Below, piece by piece: positions 20,198-30,565 of a stretch of 64,000 bases of DNA. The notes beneath the pieces were generated by a model. It did not search any database and was not told the DNA's origin. It was given only the letters and a program-made list of their open reading frames with translations. Made by a program: the position numbers and the translations under genes. Each line of letters begins with the position of its first letter. Positions within the stretch are counted from its first letter, which is position 1. The DNA is from Mycolicibacterium sp. CBMA 247 (GTDB taxonomy: Bacteria > Actinomycetota > Actinomycetes > Mycobacteriales > Mycobacteriaceae): positions 1,116,001-1,180,000 of the forward strand of contig NZ_VTGX01000001.1 of assembly GCF_009729095.1 (NCBI RefSeq). Direction: 5' to 3'.

Positions 20198-20812
20198 ATG
20201 TCGGCTGTCAAACTCGCACGTACCCGCCCCACGCGCGACGAGGTTCGCGACCGGATCCTGGATGCCGCGCTGAAGGTTTTCGCGGCAGAAGGCTTCGCCG
20301 GCGCCACCATCGACGCGATCGGTCACGCCGCGGGGTTCACCAAGGGCGCGGTGTACTCCAACTTCGAATCCAAGGACGAGTTGTTCCTGGCCCTCCTGGA
20401 CCGGCAGTTCGAGAGCCGCGGCGCGCTCATCGCGACCGCCCTCGACAGCGGGCAGGGCGACACCGCCGCAATCGCCGCAGCGTTGAGCCGATCAACGCTG
20501 GATTCGATACACGATCAGCACGAGTACCAGATCGTGCTGATCGAGTACTGGCTGCGCGCGGTACGCGATCCCGAGCTCCGTGAACGCCTGGTGGCACGCC
20601 GTCGCGCCGCCGCCGATCAGGCCCTGCGCATCGTCGAACAGGCCGGCACGACGCTGCCCGGCCGGCAGCTGTCGGCACTCGCCCAATTGGTGGTCACAAT
20701 CACCTCCGGCATTGCCACGGAAGAGGTCCTACAACCCGGGACGATCGACATCGACACGCTTACCCGGCTGTTCACCGCACTACTTGAGTCCTCCCCGGCA
20801 ACCGGGCAGTAG
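20198..20812 (+). CDS. TetR-family regulator
   Basis: 204 residues from MSAVKLART; an upstream in-frame start would run through the operator and the neighbouring gene. The helix-turn-helix is ATIDAIGHAAGFTKGAVYSNFESKDELFLA. The C-terminal helical domain is of TetR_C type. It faces the ABC-like/YhgE operon and presumably represses it through the GATAC-type palindromes; no ligand can be inferred. It converges on phoU with six bases between stops. Confidence 0.87.
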   Translation: MSAVKLARTRPTRDEVRDRILDAALKVFAAEGFAGATIDAIGHAAGFTKGAVYSNFESKDELFLALLDRQFESRGALIATALDSGQGDTAAIAAALSRSTLDSIHDQHEYQIVLIEYWLRAVRDPELRERLVARRRAAADQALRIVEQAGTTLPGRQLSALAQLVVTITSGIATEEVLQPGTIDIDTLTRLFTALLESSPATGQ

Positions 20813-20818
20813 CGGCAA

Positions 20819-21478
20819 TCAGGCCAGCTTCTTGTGTCCCGGCCGCCCGCCGGTGGCCTCGAAGATCACCCGCTTACCGATCTCGACGGCATGATCGGCG
20901 AACCTCTCGTAATAACGGCCCAACAGTGCGACGTCGACCGCCGAGCACACCCCGTCATCCCACTGACGGTCCAACAACAGGGTGAACAGGTGACGGTGCT
21001 CGGCGTCGACGGCGTCGTCCTCATCGCGCAGACGTGCGGCAGCATCGGGGTCGCGCGAGACCAGCACCTCCTGCGCGGTGCTGGCCAACCGCAACGCCTG
21101 CGCTCCCATCTGGGCGAAGCTCGCGCGCACCTCGTCCGGCAATGCACAGTCGGGATGACGCAACCGGGAGATGTTGGCGACGTGCACCGCGAGCGCGCCC
21201 ATCCGGTCGAGATCGGTAGCGATGTGCATCGAACCGACCACCGTACGCAACTCGCTTGCGACCGGCTGTTGCAGAACCAACAGCCGAAACGCCGACTCCT
21301 CGACCCGGCGGTTGTAGTCGGCGATGTGTTCCTGGTCGGCGATGACCTGTTCGGCCATCGACAAATCGGAGTCGAGCAGGGCCTGATTGGCCCGCTGCAT
21401 CGCACTGACCGCCAGCCCGCACATCTCGGCGAGTTGGTTGGACAATGCCGCCAACTCGTCGTGGAACGCCTTCCGCAT
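20819..21478 (-). CDS. phoU: PhoU-family phosphate regulatory protein
   Basis: 219 residues from MRKAFHDEL, eight bases after GGGAGGAG; an ATG seven codons upstream is less well placed. Two helical repeats each carry the PhoU metal-binding pattern: [15 protein letters not shown] in the first and [14 protein letters not shown] in the second. PhoU (PhoY in mycobacteria) binds metal clusters and restrains the Pst phosphate transporter and SenX3/RegX3 signalling. No pst genes are nearby, which is usual for the PhoY paralogues. Confidence 0.92.
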   Translation of the reverse strand: MRKAFHDELAALSNQLAEMCGLAVSAMQRANQALLDSDLSMAEQVIADQEHIADYNRRVEESAFRLLVLQQPVASELRTVVGSMHIATDLDRMGALAVHVANISRLRHPDCALPDEVRASFAQMGAQALRLASTAQEVLVSRDPDAAARLRDEDDAVDAEHRHLFTLLLDRQWDDGVCSAVDVALLGRYYERFADHAVEIGKRVIFEATGGRPGHKKLA

Positions 21479-21546
21479 CACCGCGCTCCTCCCGGCCACA
21501 CCTCGCCGCTTTGGACGAGGGTTAGGTACCCGGAATCAGGCGGGTA

Positions 21547-23298
21547 CTAACCGCCCGAGCTGACCGGCTCGATGGGCAACCGCCGCAGCCCGGCGGGCGC
21601 TTCGGCCGGCACCACGGGATGCTCGGGCGCGATCGGTGCCAGTTTCCGGTATGGCTCATTCTGCGCCGGCCGCTGATCGTGCTGCCCGTTGTTCGGCCAC
21701 AACGACGCCGCGCGTTCGGCTTGCGCGGTGATCGACAGGGACGGGTTCACCCCAAGATTCGCCGAGATCGCGGCACCATCCATGACGTAGAGCGTCGGGT
21801 AGTTGTACACGCGCTGATACGGGTCGATGACGCCGTGCTCGGCGTTGTCACCGATGGCCGCCCCACCGAGGAAGTGCGCGGTGAGCGGGATATTGAACAG
21901 CTCGCCCCAGGTGCCGCCGGCGACGCCGTCGATCTTCGCGGCCATCCGGCGGGTCACCTCGTTGCCGACCGGGATCCATGTCGGGTTCGGCTCACCGTGT
22001 CCCTGTTTGGAGGACATCACCCGTTTGCCCCCGGGCCCGCGCTTGGTGAATGTGGTGATCGAGTTGTCCAGGTGCTGCATCACCAGAGCGATCACCGTGC
22101 GCTCGCTCCACCGCTGCGGGTTCAGGAGGCGGATCAGCTTGCGCGGATCCTGGCGGCCCTGTTTGAGGAACTGTCGCCAGCGGGGCACGTCAGTGCCCTG
22201 CGGCCCGGTGCCGTCGGTCATCAGCGTCTGCAACAGGCCCATGGCATTGGAGCCCTTGCCGTACCGCACCGGTTCCACGTGGGTATCGGAGGTGGGATGG
22301 ATCGACGAGGTGATCGCCACGCCGTGGGTCAGATCCATGCCGGGTGACACCGTGAGGGTCTGCGCACCCACGATGGACTCGGAGTTGGTGCGGGTCAGCA
22401 CGCCGAGTTTGGCCGACAGCTTGTTGAGCTTCCCGGTGTCGCGCATCTTGAACAGCAGCTTCTGGGTGTTGTACGTCCCGGCGGCCAGCACCAGATGCGT
22501 CGCGGTGAACGTCTTGCGCCTGCGGCGCAGCTTGCTGCCGGTGCGCACGGTGGTGACCTCCCACAGCCCGTCGGCACGCTGCTCGAAACTCGTCACGGTG
22601 GTCATCGGATGCACTTGTGCGCCAGCGGATTCAGCCAGGCCGAGGTAGTTCTTGACGAGCGTGTTCTTGGCGCCGTGCCGGCAGCCGGTCATGCATTCCC
22701 CGCACTCGATGCACCCGGTGCGGGCCGGACCGACACCGCCGAAGAACGGGTCCGGCACGGTCTTGCCCGGGGTCATCTCACCATCGAGACCGAAGAACAC
22801 CCCCACCGGCGTGGCAACGAAGGTATCGCCGCAGCCCATATCGTCGGCGACCTCTTTGACGATGCGGTCCGCGTCCGTGAAGGTCGGGTTCTTCACCACC
22901 CCGAGCATGCGCTGGGCCTGGTCGTAATGCGGCATCAGCTCGGCACGCCAGTCGGTGATGTCCTTCCACTGCGGGTCGTTGAAGAACGGGTCCGGCGGCA
23001 CGTACAGGGTGTTGGCATAGTTCAGCGATCCGCCGCCGACACCGGCGCCGGCCAGGATCATCACGTTGCGCAGCAAATGGATGCGTTGGATGCCATACAT
23101 GCCCAACTGCGGTGCCCACAAGAACTTGCGCAGGTCCCACGAGGTCTTGGCGAAGTCCGCATCAGCGAACCGCTGTCCGGCTTCGAGTACACCGACCCGA
23201 TAGCCCTTCTCGGTCAGCCGCAGCGCACTGACGCTGCCGCCGAACCCCGAACCGATCACCAATACGTCGTAGTGCGAGTTCGAGTAGTCAGTCCGCAT
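21547..23298 (-). CDS. choD: ChoD-type GMC flavoprotein (putative cholesterol oxidase)
   Basis: 583 residues. The FAD Rossmann motif GSGFGG lies near residue 16. GAGVGGGSLNYANT is the GMC-type flavin-contact segment. VDGAAISANLGVNPSLSI and the following helix complete the C-terminal FAD/active-site region. The sequence is closely similar to what I recall of Rv3409c. An unusual feature is Cys196, Cys199, Cys202 and Cys206 in CIECGECMTGC, the spacing of a [4Fe-4S] ferredoxin site. The family is annotated as 3-beta-hydroxysterol oxidase, but the cysteines raise the possibility of a dehydrogenase. It lies upstream of guaB3/guaB2 only in map order, with a 99-base gap. Confidence 0.9.
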   Translation of the reverse strand: MRTDYSNSHYDVLVIGSGFGGSVSALRLTEKGYRVGVLEAGQRFADADFAKTSWDLRKFLWAPQLGMYGIQRIHLLRNVMILAGAGVGGGSLNYANTLYVPPDPFFNDPQWKDITDWRAELMPHYDQAQRMLGVVKNPTFTDADRIVKEVADDMGCGDTFVATPVGVFFGLDGEMTPGKTVPDPFFGGVGPARTGCIECGECMTGCRHGAKNTLVKNYLGLAESAGAQVHPMTTVTSFEQRADGLWEVTTVRTGSKLRRRRKTFTATHLVLAAGTYNTQKLLFKMRDTGKLNKLSAKLGVLTRTNSESIVGAQTLTVSPGMDLTHGVAITSSIHPTSDTHVEPVRYGKGSNAMGLLQTLMTDGTGPQGTDVPRWRQFLKQGRQDPRKLIRLLNPQRWSERTVIALVMQHLDNSITTFTKRGPGGKRVMSSKQGHGEPNPTWIPVGNEVTRRMAAKIDGVAGGTWGELFNIPLTAHFLGGAAIGDNAEHGVIDPYQRVYNYPTLYVMDGAAISANLGVNPSLSITAQAERAASLWPNNGQHDQRPAQNEPYRKLAPIAPEHPVVPAEAPAGLRRLPIEPVSSGG

Positions 23299-23397
23299 GC
23301 TCTCAGTATGGACCTACCGACAGGTAACTTTCTAGACAGGAAGGCCTAACTTGTAAAGAAGAATTCTCTTCGCGGCACGGCGAAGCAGGGCCGGGAA

Positions 23398-24534
23398 TCA
23401 GCTTCCGACGGTCAGGCCGACCTTCTGAAACTCCTTGAGATCGCAGTACCCGGCCTTGGCCATCGACCGGCGCAGACCGCCGACCAGATTCAACGACCCG
23501 AACGGATCGTCGGACGGTCCGGTGAGCACCTGTTCCAGGCCGGGCCGCTCCCCGACCGCCACCTGCAGCAGGGCGCCGCGCGGCAACGACGGGTGCGCGG
23601 CCGCCGACGGCCAGAACCATCCGCCGCCCAACGCCTCGTCCGAGATGGCCAGCGGCGTGCCCAGCACCACCGCGTCGGCACCGCAGGCGATCGCCTTGGC
23701 CAGATCACCCGAGGTGTGGATATCGCCGTCGGCCAGCACATGCACGTAGCGGCCGCCGGTCTCATCGAGGTATTCGCGACGGGCCGCTGCCGCGTCGGCG
23801 ATCGCGGTGGCCATCGGCACGCTGATGCCGAGCACCTCGTCGCTCGTGGTGGCACCGGCCGTGGAGCCGTAGCCGACGATCACGCCGGCCGCCCCGGTGC
23901 GCATCAGGTGCAGCGCGGTGCGATGGTCGAGCACACCGCCGGCCACCACGGGCACATCGAGCTCGGAGATGAAGGTCTTCAAGTTCAGCGGCTCGCCGTC
24001 GGACGCCACCCGCTCGGCGGAGATGATCGTGCCCTGGATGACCAGTAGGTCGATCCCGGCCGCCACCAGCGTCGGGGTCAGCGCCTGGGCGTTCTGCGGG
24101 CTGACGCGGACCGCGGTCGTCACGCCGGCCTCACGGATGCGGGCCACCGCCGCGCCGAGCAACTCAGGGTCCAGCGGGGCGGCATGCAACTGCTGCAGCA
24201 GCCGGATCGCGGCCGAGTCGTCGGGTGCGGACGCGGCTACGTCCAAGACCCGGGCGATCTTCTCCTCGACATCGGCGTGCCGGCCGATCAGCCCTTCGCC
24301 GTTGAGCACGCCGAGCCCGCCGAGCCGACCCATCTCGATCGCGAACTCCACCGACACCAGGGCATCGGTGGGATGTGCGACAACCGGGACCTCGAAGCGG
24401 TAGGCGTCGAGCTGCCAGGCCGTCGACACATCCTGGGACGAGCGGGTGCGCCGGGACGGCACGATCGTGATGTCATCGAGCTCATAGGTGCGGCGGGCGG
24501 TTCTGCCCATGCCAATTTCAACCATGTCGCGCAT
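23398..24534 (-). CDS. guaB3: GuaB3 family IMP dehydrogenase-related protein
   Basis: 378 residues and no CBS domains, as expected for the actinobacterial GuaB3 group. It starts MRDMVEIGMGRTARR; the ATG used is 13 bases after GAGGAG, and a second at 24525 is also possible. Phosphate-binding GGVLDHRTALHLMRTGAAGVIVG-type segments are present. The catalytic loop usual for IMP dehydrogenase (SICTTR, as in the neighbour guaB2) is absent, replaced near GSTAGATT. A GMP-reductase-like or regulatory role has been discussed for the family. The gene ends with LRRSMAKAGYCDLKEFQK. Confidence 0.92.
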   Translation of the reverse strand: MRDMVEIGMGRTARRTYELDDITIVPSRRTRSSQDVSTAWQLDAYRFEVPVVAHPTDALVSVEFAIEMGRLGGLGVLNGEGLIGRHADVEEKIARVLDVAASAPDDSAAIRLLQQLHAAPLDPELLGAAVARIREAGVTTAVRVSPQNAQALTPTLVAAGIDLLVIQGTIISAERVASDGEPLNLKTFISELDVPVVAGGVLDHRTALHLMRTGAAGVIVGYGSTAGATTSDEVLGISVPMATAIADAAAARREYLDETGGRYVHVLADGDIHTSGDLAKAIACGADAVVLGTPLAISDEALGGGWFWPSAAAHPSLPRGALLQVAVGERPGLEQVLTGPSDDPFGSLNLVGGLRRSMAKAGYCDLKEFQKVGLTVGS

Positions 24535-24591
24535 GACTGACTATTTTCTCCTCGTGCAAGCGCTCATCGGCGGTGTCTTCTGCCCCACCGA

Positions 24592-26166
<1,575 letters not shown>

Positions 26167-26268
26167 TTACCCGATTCTATCGGCTCGGATATTGACAGTG
26201 ATGTTGCCGGTTCGTTGCACATCTGGACAGCTGGCGCGATGCCTGTACGGCTGCGTAGTGTGGGACAC

Positions 26269-26673
26269 GTGCGTGACCACCTCCCCCCTGGTTTGCCGCC
26301 CGATCCGTTTGCCGACGATCCTTGCGATCCGTCTGCTGCGCTGGACGCGATCGAGCCGGGCCAGCCTCTGGACCCCCAGGAACGGACGGCTGTCGAGGCT
26401 GATCTCGCCGATCTGGCGGTGTACGAAGCGCTGTTGGCGCACAAGGGAATTCGTGGCCTCGTCGTATGCTGTGACGAATGCCAGCAGGACCACTACCACG
26501 ACTGGGACATGCTGCGGGCCAACTTGTTGCAACTGCTTGTCGACGGCACGGTGCGCCCGCATGAGCCGGCCTACGACCCCGAACCCGACGCCTACGTGAC
26601 ATGGGACTACTGCCGCGGCTACGCCGACGCTTCCCTCAACGAGGCCACGTCGGAAACCGACGGCTACCGCTGA
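26269..26673 (+). CDS. DUF5319 protein (Rv3412-like)
   Basis: 134 residues from a GTG ([17 protein letters not shown]), the start matching the conserved N-terminus I recall for Rv3412. The protein is acidic and compact and carries the strongly conserved [18 protein letters not shown]. Its two adjacent cysteines plus one more and histidines suggest metal or redox binding. Function is unknown across actinobacteria. Its 3' end overlaps the 3' end of rsdA by 10 bases in convergent orientation, so the two transcripts share antisense ends. Confidence 0.85.
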   Translation: MRDHLPPGLPPDPFADDPCDPSAALDAIEPGQPLDPQERTAVEADLADLAVYEALLAHKGIRGLVVCCDECQQDHYHDWDMLRANLLQLLVDGTVRPHEPAYDPEPDAYVTWDYCRGYADASLNEATSETDGYR

Positions 26674-27857
26674 CCGCCGCCTAGCCCCGGCAACAGGGGT
26701 AACTCGATCCCCGGCAATGCCGGCGCCTCTCCTCCACGCCCGCCCGATGGGCTTTCGTGACCCCCACCACTGCCTCCCGCCGCAGGCGGGGCCGCCGTGG
26801 CGCGCGCCGGAGGCGGCGACGGCACAGATGTGGGCTCCACCCCCGGCACGACCGTCGTCGTGGTGGCCGGTGGCGGCTCAGCAGCCGGAGCCGCCGAGGT
26901 GGTCGGCGCCGACGTGGTGTGCGTCGTTGAAGGCTGTGATGCCGGAGACGACGTGGGCGACGCGGGAGTCGATGTGGCCGGCGCACTCGTCGTCGGCTGA
27001 GCGCTGCTCGACGGCGATGGCGTCCCGGTCGATGACGGGGCCGACGGCTGAGTGGTCGTCGGCTGTGACGGCGATGTCTCCGACGGCGCGGATGTCGTGG
27101 GCGGAGCGGATGTCTCCGACACCGTGGCCTCCGTCGGCGTCGTCGTGGGCGCGGTCGTCGGGGTAGTCGTCGGGGACTCCCCTGACGGGCTCTCGGCCGG
27201 GGACGGCGTCTTCGTCACCGTCACCTCGGGCAGCACCACCGGCGGCGCGTTAGGCGGCACAGTCGCGTTCGGGTCGCGGTTTTCCACCTTGACCGACAAC
27301 TGCTGCCACTGGTCGACGAGTTCCTGCTTGCGATGCTCGTCGCCGACAGTGGCCACCGTGGTGGTGATGGTCTGCAACTTCTGCTGGGCCTGTTCCCACT
27401 GCCCGTCATCGATCAGTTGCTGCACCTGCTTGAGCTCACTCGATGCCAGCTCGACCCCCACGTCACGCGTGGCGTGCTGGGTCCCGAAGACCATGCCGCG
27501 CACACCGTAGAGGGCATCACCCGGGCCGGAGCTGTACACCGCCGCACCGAACCCGCCGAGGCACAGCACCGCAGCGGCCATCGACCCCACCAGCGCCATC
27601 GGCATGCGCACGCGGCCCTGCGCGGTGGCCTTGTTGAGCGCGGCGACGGCCTCACGCGGCGTCGCAATGCCCGACATCGGGGCGCCTCGCGCGTCGTCAC
27701 GCCACCCGGCCAGCAGGACGGACAGTTCGGCTTCCTCCCGGTCGGTCGCGTAGACCTGACGCTCGAGCGAGAGCGCCTCGATGAAACGTTCGGACCGGTT
27801 GATCTCGTTGAGGGACGGATCACCACCGTTTGAGGTCCAACGGCCGAAGTCAGGCAT
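26664..27857 (-). CDS. rsdA: Anti-sigma-D factor RsdA
   Basis: 397 residues from MPDFGRWTSNGG; upstream frame is inside sigD. The N-terminal ~100 residues form the cytoplasmic SigD-binding region. One membrane segment follows (MALVGSMAAAVLCLGGFGAAVY). The outer part has a short helical domain and then about 200 residues of low-complexity Pro/Ser/Thr with TTTPT/TSAP repeats, ending Gly-rich. RsdA holds SigD at the membrane until regulated proteolysis. The start overlaps the sigD stop by eight bases, giving balanced synthesis of the two partners. Rv3413c orthologue by position. Confidence 0.9.
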   Translation of the reverse strand: MPDFGRWTSNGGDPSLNEINRSERFIEALSLERQVYATDREEAELSVLLAGWRDDARGAPMSGIATPREAVAALNKATAQGRVRMPMALVGSMAAAVLCLGGFGAAVYSSGPGDALYGVRGMVFGTQHATRDVGVELASSELKQVQQLIDDGQWEQAQQKLQTITTTVATVGDEHRKQELVDQWQQLSVKVENRDPNATVPPNAPPVVLPEVTVTKTPSPAESPSGESPTTTPTTAPTTTPTEATVSETSAPPTTSAPSETSPSQPTTTQPSAPSSTGTPSPSSSAQPTTSAPATSTPASPTSSPASQPSTTHTTSAPTTSAAPAAEPPPATTTTVVPGVEPTSVPSPPPARATAAPPAAGGSGGGHESPSGGRGGEAPALPGIELPLLPGLGGGQR

Positions 27858-28428
27858 GGTCTCGCCCCGTCGCCATGACCTCGGTCTTGAGCCGGGCCAG
27901 CGCGCGGTGCTGGGCCACGCGCACGGCGCCTGCGGTGCTGCCGACGGCCTCGGCGGTCTCCTCGGCACTCATGCCGACGACGACCCGCAGGATGAGGATC
28001 TCGCGCTGTTTTTCGGGCAGGACGGACAGCAGCCTGGCCATTCGTTGCGAAGACTCCGCGTCGAGAGCGGACTGCTCGGGCCCCGCGTCAAGGGAGAACC
28101 GCTCGGGCACCACGTCGGTGGGCTCGGCACGATTCCTGGCCGCCGCGCGATGCGCGTCAGCAACCTTGTGCGCGGCGATGCCATAGACAAAGGCCAGGAA
28201 CGGGCGTCCCTGATCTTTGTAGCGCGGCAGCGCCGTAATGGCGGCCAAGCACACCTCCTGCGCAACGTCATCAGCTGAGAGACCACTGCGCTCGGTTGCC
28301 CCGACCCTCGCCCGGACATACCGAACGACGATCGGCCGAATGATCTCCAGCACTTCCCGGAGCGCGTTCCGATCACCATTCACTGCGTCAGCAACGACAA
28401 TGTCGAGACGGTCTCCCGAACTTGTCAT
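27850..28428 (-). CDS. sigD: ECF RNA polymerase sigma factor SigD
   Basis: 192 residues. Region 2 holds LSADDVAQEVCLAAITALPRYKD and RPFLAFVYGIAAHKVADAHR. Region 4 holds LPEKQREILILRVVVGMSAEETAEAVGSTAGAVRVAQHRALARL. This closely matches mycobacterial SigD, which is linked to starvation responses. It is followed immediately by its anti-sigma factor gene. No strong ribosome site precedes the ATG. Confidence 0.95.
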   Translation of the reverse strand: MTSSGDRLDIVVADAVNGDRNALREVLEIIRPIVVRYVRARVGATERSGLSADDVAQEVCLAAITALPRYKDQGRPFLAFVYGIAAHKVADAHRAAARNRAEPTDVVPERFSLDAGPEQSALDAESSQRMARLLSVLPEKQREILILRVVVGMSAEETAEAVGSTAGAVRVAQHRALARLKTEVMATGRDHA

Positions 28429-28529
28429 CGTGGGCGATCTCTCCAGCGTTACGTAGCACCGACACTCTCGCCGGCATGGCCGAACTAAACAATAACGATC
28501 CGGTTGGGGCGTCCTGGTTCAGTGCAGGA

Positions 28530-29327
28530 TCAGGCACCGGACCACACGCCACCTCTGCGACGCACTGTATCGGCGCTGAGGTCACGGATCTGGGCGATTT
28601 GTGCAGCATCGTGCGCGGTGCTGCCGATGTCGGCCAGCAGGCAGGCCAACGCCCAGCGCAGCGGGATCAACCCGGATTTCTCGGTGGCTAGCAGCGCCGT
28701 ATCGGCGACCTCCCGCGCCGCCTCAAGCTCGCCGGCGCTGCACAGTGCCGCGGCCAGCACGACATCTGATTTCACCGTGTGGCGCGTGGAGCTGTGCTCG
28801 GCTGCCGCCGCAACGCCGCGGCGGGCGTGCTGGACCGCCTCGGCGCCGTCGCCGCGGGCCATCGCCAGCTCGGCACTCACCCACGACAGCCGGACCCGCT
28901 GGCGCGGGTTGCCTGCCGTGTCGATGGCCCGCGCCCGGTCGAGCAGACGGGCCGATACGCCGAACCGGCCGACCCCGAGGGCATCGGCCGCGAGCCCGAC
29001 GAGCGCGTCGGCGGCAGCCTCGTCGTCATCACCGCAGTGAGCCCAAGCCAGGCCGTCGGCGCCACGAGCGCGGGTGTGCCCGCCCAGCTGGCGAAGAAAA
29101 GAGGCGCGCGTGCTGTATGCCAGCGACACCAACGGGCCGGCGTCCCGGCTCCGCAGGATCATGGCGAGCTCGGTGAGGGCACAGCCGTAACGCCCCTGCC
29201 CGCCGGCGGCCACCGCCCGCAGCCAACGCTCGTATGGGGTGGTTGCGCTGGGCAGCGGCCAGCGGCCCGGGTCGGCCCCGAAAGCGGCGTCGGCCAGGGC
29301 CGTGGCGGCCTCTGCGATTGCGGTCAT
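28530..29327 (-). CDS. Hypothetical TPR-like helical protein (Rv3415c-like)
   Basis: 265 residues, almost entirely alternating Ala/Leu/Arg helices with TPR-like spacing (for example ALTELAMILRSRDAGPLVSLAYSTRAS). There is no signal or membrane segment. Position next to sigD and whiB3 matches Rv3415c. The C-terminus (IAQIRDLSADTVRRRGGVW) is polar. Function is unknown; a scaffold or sensor role is only a guess. It is divergent from whiB3 across a long intergenic region. Confidence 0.8.
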   Translation of the reverse strand: MTAIAEAATALADAAFGADPGRWPLPSATTPYERWLRAVAAGGQGRYGCALTELAMILRSRDAGPLVSLAYSTRASFLRQLGGHTRARGADGLAWAHCGDDDEAAADALVGLAADALGVGRFGVSARLLDRARAIDTAGNPRQRVRLSWVSAELAMARGDGAEAVQHARRGVAAAAEHSSTRHTVKSDVVLAAALCSAGELEAAREVADTALLATEKSGLIPLRWALACLLADIGSTAHDAAQIAQIRDLSADTVRRRGGVWSGA

Positions 29328-29611
29328 CGGTTTGCGACGCTATCAATAGGGACGGTATTGCAGGACCGCGGGCAACCCGGTCCCGACAGATACGGAAAAT
29401 TCACTTTGCCTTGCGGCTATTAGTTAACAATTGATGGCCTGAATGTTAATGACGCGTCAACCAACTATCGGCCGCCCCGAATAGCGCACGGCGCCCCTGC
29501 CAGCCCGAACAGGGAAAACCCGAAGACTGCTACCAGATATCTGACGCACATGTCTCGGCCAGCGCATCACAATGATGAACGTGATGTAAATTCTCGACCT
29601 GCGGTTATGTC

Positions 29612-29629
29612 CTTGAGCACATACTCAAG
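29612..29629. promoter_or_regulatory. Inverted repeat upstream of the whiB3 promoter
   Basis: CTTGAG-CACATA-CTCAAG, a perfect 6+6 inverted repeat ending three bases before the candidate -35. Its position suits an activator or repressor site; the protein is not identifiable. Confidence 0.5.
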
Positions 29630-29632
29630 CTA

Positions 29633-29662
29633 TTGACTCGCTTTATTCAGCCGCCCTAGTTT
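29633..29662 (+). promoter_or_regulatory. Candidate whiB3 promoter
   Basis: TTGACT (29633-29638) and TAGTTT (29657-29662) with an 18-base spacer form a SigA-like pair, giving a 5' leader of about 95 bases to the whiB3 ATG. Confidence 0.5.
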
Positions 29663-29762
29663 GTGTGCACGAGCGGTCATCGGCGACACGAGCTCAGTTC
29701 GGTTCCACCGACTCAAACCCGCCCGCGTTGGCGAAATGGGCGAGCAGAGAGGGGTTTTCCAC

Positions 29763-30053
29763 ATGCCGCAGCCGCAGCAGCTTCCCGGACCCAATGCGGA
29801 TATCTGGGATTGGCAAATGCAGGGACTTTGTCGTGGTGTCGATTCGTCGATGTTCTTCCACCCCGACGGTGAACGTGGACGAGCCCGGGCTCAGCGTGAG
29901 GTGCGCGCCAAGGAGATGTGCCGCAGCTGCCCGGTGATCACCCAGTGCCGTTCGCACGCACTGGCCGTCGGTGAGCCGTACGGCATCTGGGGCGGCCTGA
30001 GCGAGTCCGAGCGCGAGCTCTTACTCAAGCGCGGCATCCGCCGCAGCGCCTGA
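29763..30053 (+). CDS. whiB3: WhiB3 iron-sulfur redox regulator
   Basis: 96 residues from MPQPQQLPGPNAD, after GAGAGGGG; the open frame further upstream is not conserved. Four cysteines bind the cluster: one in MQGLCRG, and MCRSCPVITQC giving the CxxCxxxxxC set. GIWGG is the WhiB beta-turn. A basic tail (LLLKRGIRRSA) contacts DNA. WhiB3 binds a [4Fe-4S] cluster sensitive to O2 and NO, interacts with SigA and controls redox and lipid genes. In M. tuberculosis groEL1 is the next gene; here about 19 kb of other genes intervene. Confidence 0.97.
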   Translation: MPQPQQLPGPNADIWDWQMQGLCRGVDSSMFFHPDGERGRARAQREVRAKEMCRSCPVITQCRSHALAVGEPYGIWGGLSESERELLLKRGIRRSA

Positions 30054-30070
30054 TTCATCCAGCAAACACA

Positions 30071-30103
30071 TAGGCCCCCATGCCCACGCGGGATGGGGGC
30101 CTA
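30071..30103. terminator. Hairpin between convergent whiB3 and DoxX genes
   Basis: Perfect 10-base arms TAGGCCCCCA / TGGGGGCCTA around a 13-base loop, 18 bases after the whiB3 stop and 24 bases beyond the DoxX stop on the other strand. Likely a shared bidirectional terminator, though without a long T-run. Confidence 0.75.
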
Positions 30104-30126
30104 GGTGTTTGGGCCATCTGTCCGGG

Positions 30127-30489
30127 TCATCCCGCCGCGAAAGCTCCCAGCGAGAGCCCCGCGAGCGCAAGGAACGCGGCGGGAAAAGCGATGTTGTAGA
30201 ACACCCGCGCGCGGATGTGGGTGATGACGGCACCGACGAAGAACGCGGTCAGCCCGATTGCGGCGGCCACGCCGATCGGCGGGTAAGCCAACACCCCCAC
30301 GAGCAGTCCGACGGCGCCCGCGCCCTTGAATAACCCGAGCATCGGTACCCATGTCCGCGGGACGCCGACCTCCGCAGAGTTGGCCAGCACGAAGCGGGCC
30401 CCGGCGAGGTCCGCGAGAGCCATCGCCGCATTGGCCGCGATGGCGATCGCGACGATCGAGGCCGCGATCATGCCGAGTTGTACGGTCAT
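30127..30489 (-). CDS. DoxX-family small membrane protein
   Basis: 120 residues with four predicted membrane helices and the DoxX-like features GLFKGAGAVGLLVGVL and ITHIRAR. An AGGAGAC lies nine bases before the ATG. DoxX-like proteins are implicated in thiol and redox protection at the membrane, sometimes with superoxide dismutase. It is divergent from an ECF41-like sigma gene, and a promoter-like pair suited to that sigma group sits upstream, so it is a likely target. Confidence 0.85.
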   Translation of the reverse strand: MTVQLGMIAASIVAIAIAANAAMALADLAGARFVLANSAEVGVPRTWVPMLGLFKGAGAVGLLVGVLAYPPIGVAAAIGLTAFFVGAVITHIRARVFYNIAFPAAFLALAGLSLGAFAAG

Positions 30490-30536
30490 AGTGGTTGTCT
30501 CCTGTATTCGGTCGCCAGGTGGTGGTTCACCTTGAT

Positions 30537-30563
30537 GACGCTCGGCGCGCGCGAAAGGTGACC
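30537..30563 (-). promoter_or_regulatory. Candidate ECF41-type promoter for the DoxX gene
   Basis: On the minus strand, GGTCACC (30557-30563) and CGTC (30537-30540) are separated by 16 bases, close to the TGTCACA-n16-CGTC pattern I recall for ECF41 sigma factors. It points toward the DoxX gene and overlaps the ribosome-site region of the sigma gene. Confidence 0.45.
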
Positions 30564-30565
30564 CG

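Larger units (their letters stand above)
29328..29762. other. Long intergenic region upstream of whiB3
   Basis: 435 bases, AT-richer than the flanks, with no credible gene. It holds the divergent promoter region for whiB3 and the Rv3415c-like gene, including TTAACAATTG-type AT tracts around 29423-29450. An 18-base inverted repeat and a -35/-10 pair near whiB3 are listed separately. Long regulatory upstream regions fit the many inputs known for whiB3. Confidence 0.6.
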
